Positions 34,815 through 34,883 of a stretch of DNA of 34,883 nucleotides are shown here, piece by piece. The notes below the pieces were generated by a model. The model worked only from the letters and a program-made list of their open reading frames with translations. It was not told the origin of the DNA and ran no database searches. The translations under genes and the position numbers were made by a program. Position 1 is the first letter of the stretch, and every line of letters starts with the position of its first letter. The DNA is from Eubacteriales bacterium (GTDB taxonomy: Bacteria > Bacillota_A > Clostridia > Christensenellales > Aristaeellaceae). The stretch lies in contig JARKQG010000130.1 of the NCBI GenBank assembly GCA_029974035.1, forward strand, positions 1 through 34,883, in the 5' to 3' direction.

Positions 34815-34883
34815 ATGCGTAAATTTCAGATAACGGTCAACGGTCAGGGGTATCAGGTTGAGGTCGAAGAAGTCGCCGCGTTC
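34815..34883 (+). CDS. Biotin carboxyl carrier protein, first 23 codons
   Basis: The gene starts at the ATG at 34815, after AAGGAGG, and runs off the window. The visible residues MRKFQITVNGQGYQVEVEEV match the usual start of MmdC/OadA-type biotin carriers. The Lys-bearing biotin motif lies beyond the edge. Confidence 0.8.
   Translation, partial: MRKFQITVNGQGYQVEVEEVAAF

Overview
The window looks like chromosome from a GC-rich Firmicute, most likely an uncultured clostridial lineage. This is inferred from four things: the clostridial/bacillar core gene string yicC-gmk-rpoZ-coaBC-priA-def-fmt-rsmB-rlmN-stp-prkC-rsgA-rpe, strong GGAGG ribosome-binding sites, a YesMN/Lpl-type sugar locus, and an MmdA/OadG/biotin-carrier operon. 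No rRNA, tRNA or CRISPR array was seen.

Left part (1 to about 11,720), accessory. The window opens inside the last third of a large serine recombinase whose end is frameshifted; a strong terminator follows. Next, on the minus strand, come fused scraps of an IS481-type transposase, a DppC-type permease tail and a DppD-type ATPase that has lost its P-loop. Then comes an intact locus. A YesN-like response regulator and YesM-like sensor kinase (minus) diverge from an operon (plus) of two LplB/LplC-type permeases, a solute-binding protein and a 787-residue FAD-dependent oxidoreductase with a discoidin-like C-terminus. A bidirectional terminator closes the operon. It is followed by the last codons of another sugar-binding protein, cut off by an internally deleted IS256-family element.

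Middle (11,775 to 13,990). A minus-strand tandem class II aldolase whose second domain has lost its active-site residues is divergent from a small one-pass membrane protein of unknown family. The roughly 300 bp between them holds palindromes that look like operators.

Right part (14,000 to 32,672), minus-strand housekeeping genes in tightly overlapping order: rsmG; yerC-pcrA-ligA; then yicC to rpe. They cover rRNA methylation, DNA replication and repair, nucleotide metabolism, coenzyme A synthesis, formyl-Met start and processing, Ser/Thr kinase/phosphatase signalling, ribosome assembly and the pentose phosphate pathway. Many stops and starts overlap (ATGA, GTGA, TGATG), which suggests translational coupling.

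Right edge (32,891 to end). A plus-strand operon begins with a divergent biotin-dependent carboxyltransferase, an OadG-like one-pass subunit and the first codons of a biotin carrier protein. It is probably the start of a sodium-pumping or related decarboxylase.

The most unusual content is the sensor-regulated sugar importer paired with an FAD oxidoreductase and no glycoside hydrolase, lying between two zones of decayed mobile DNA.
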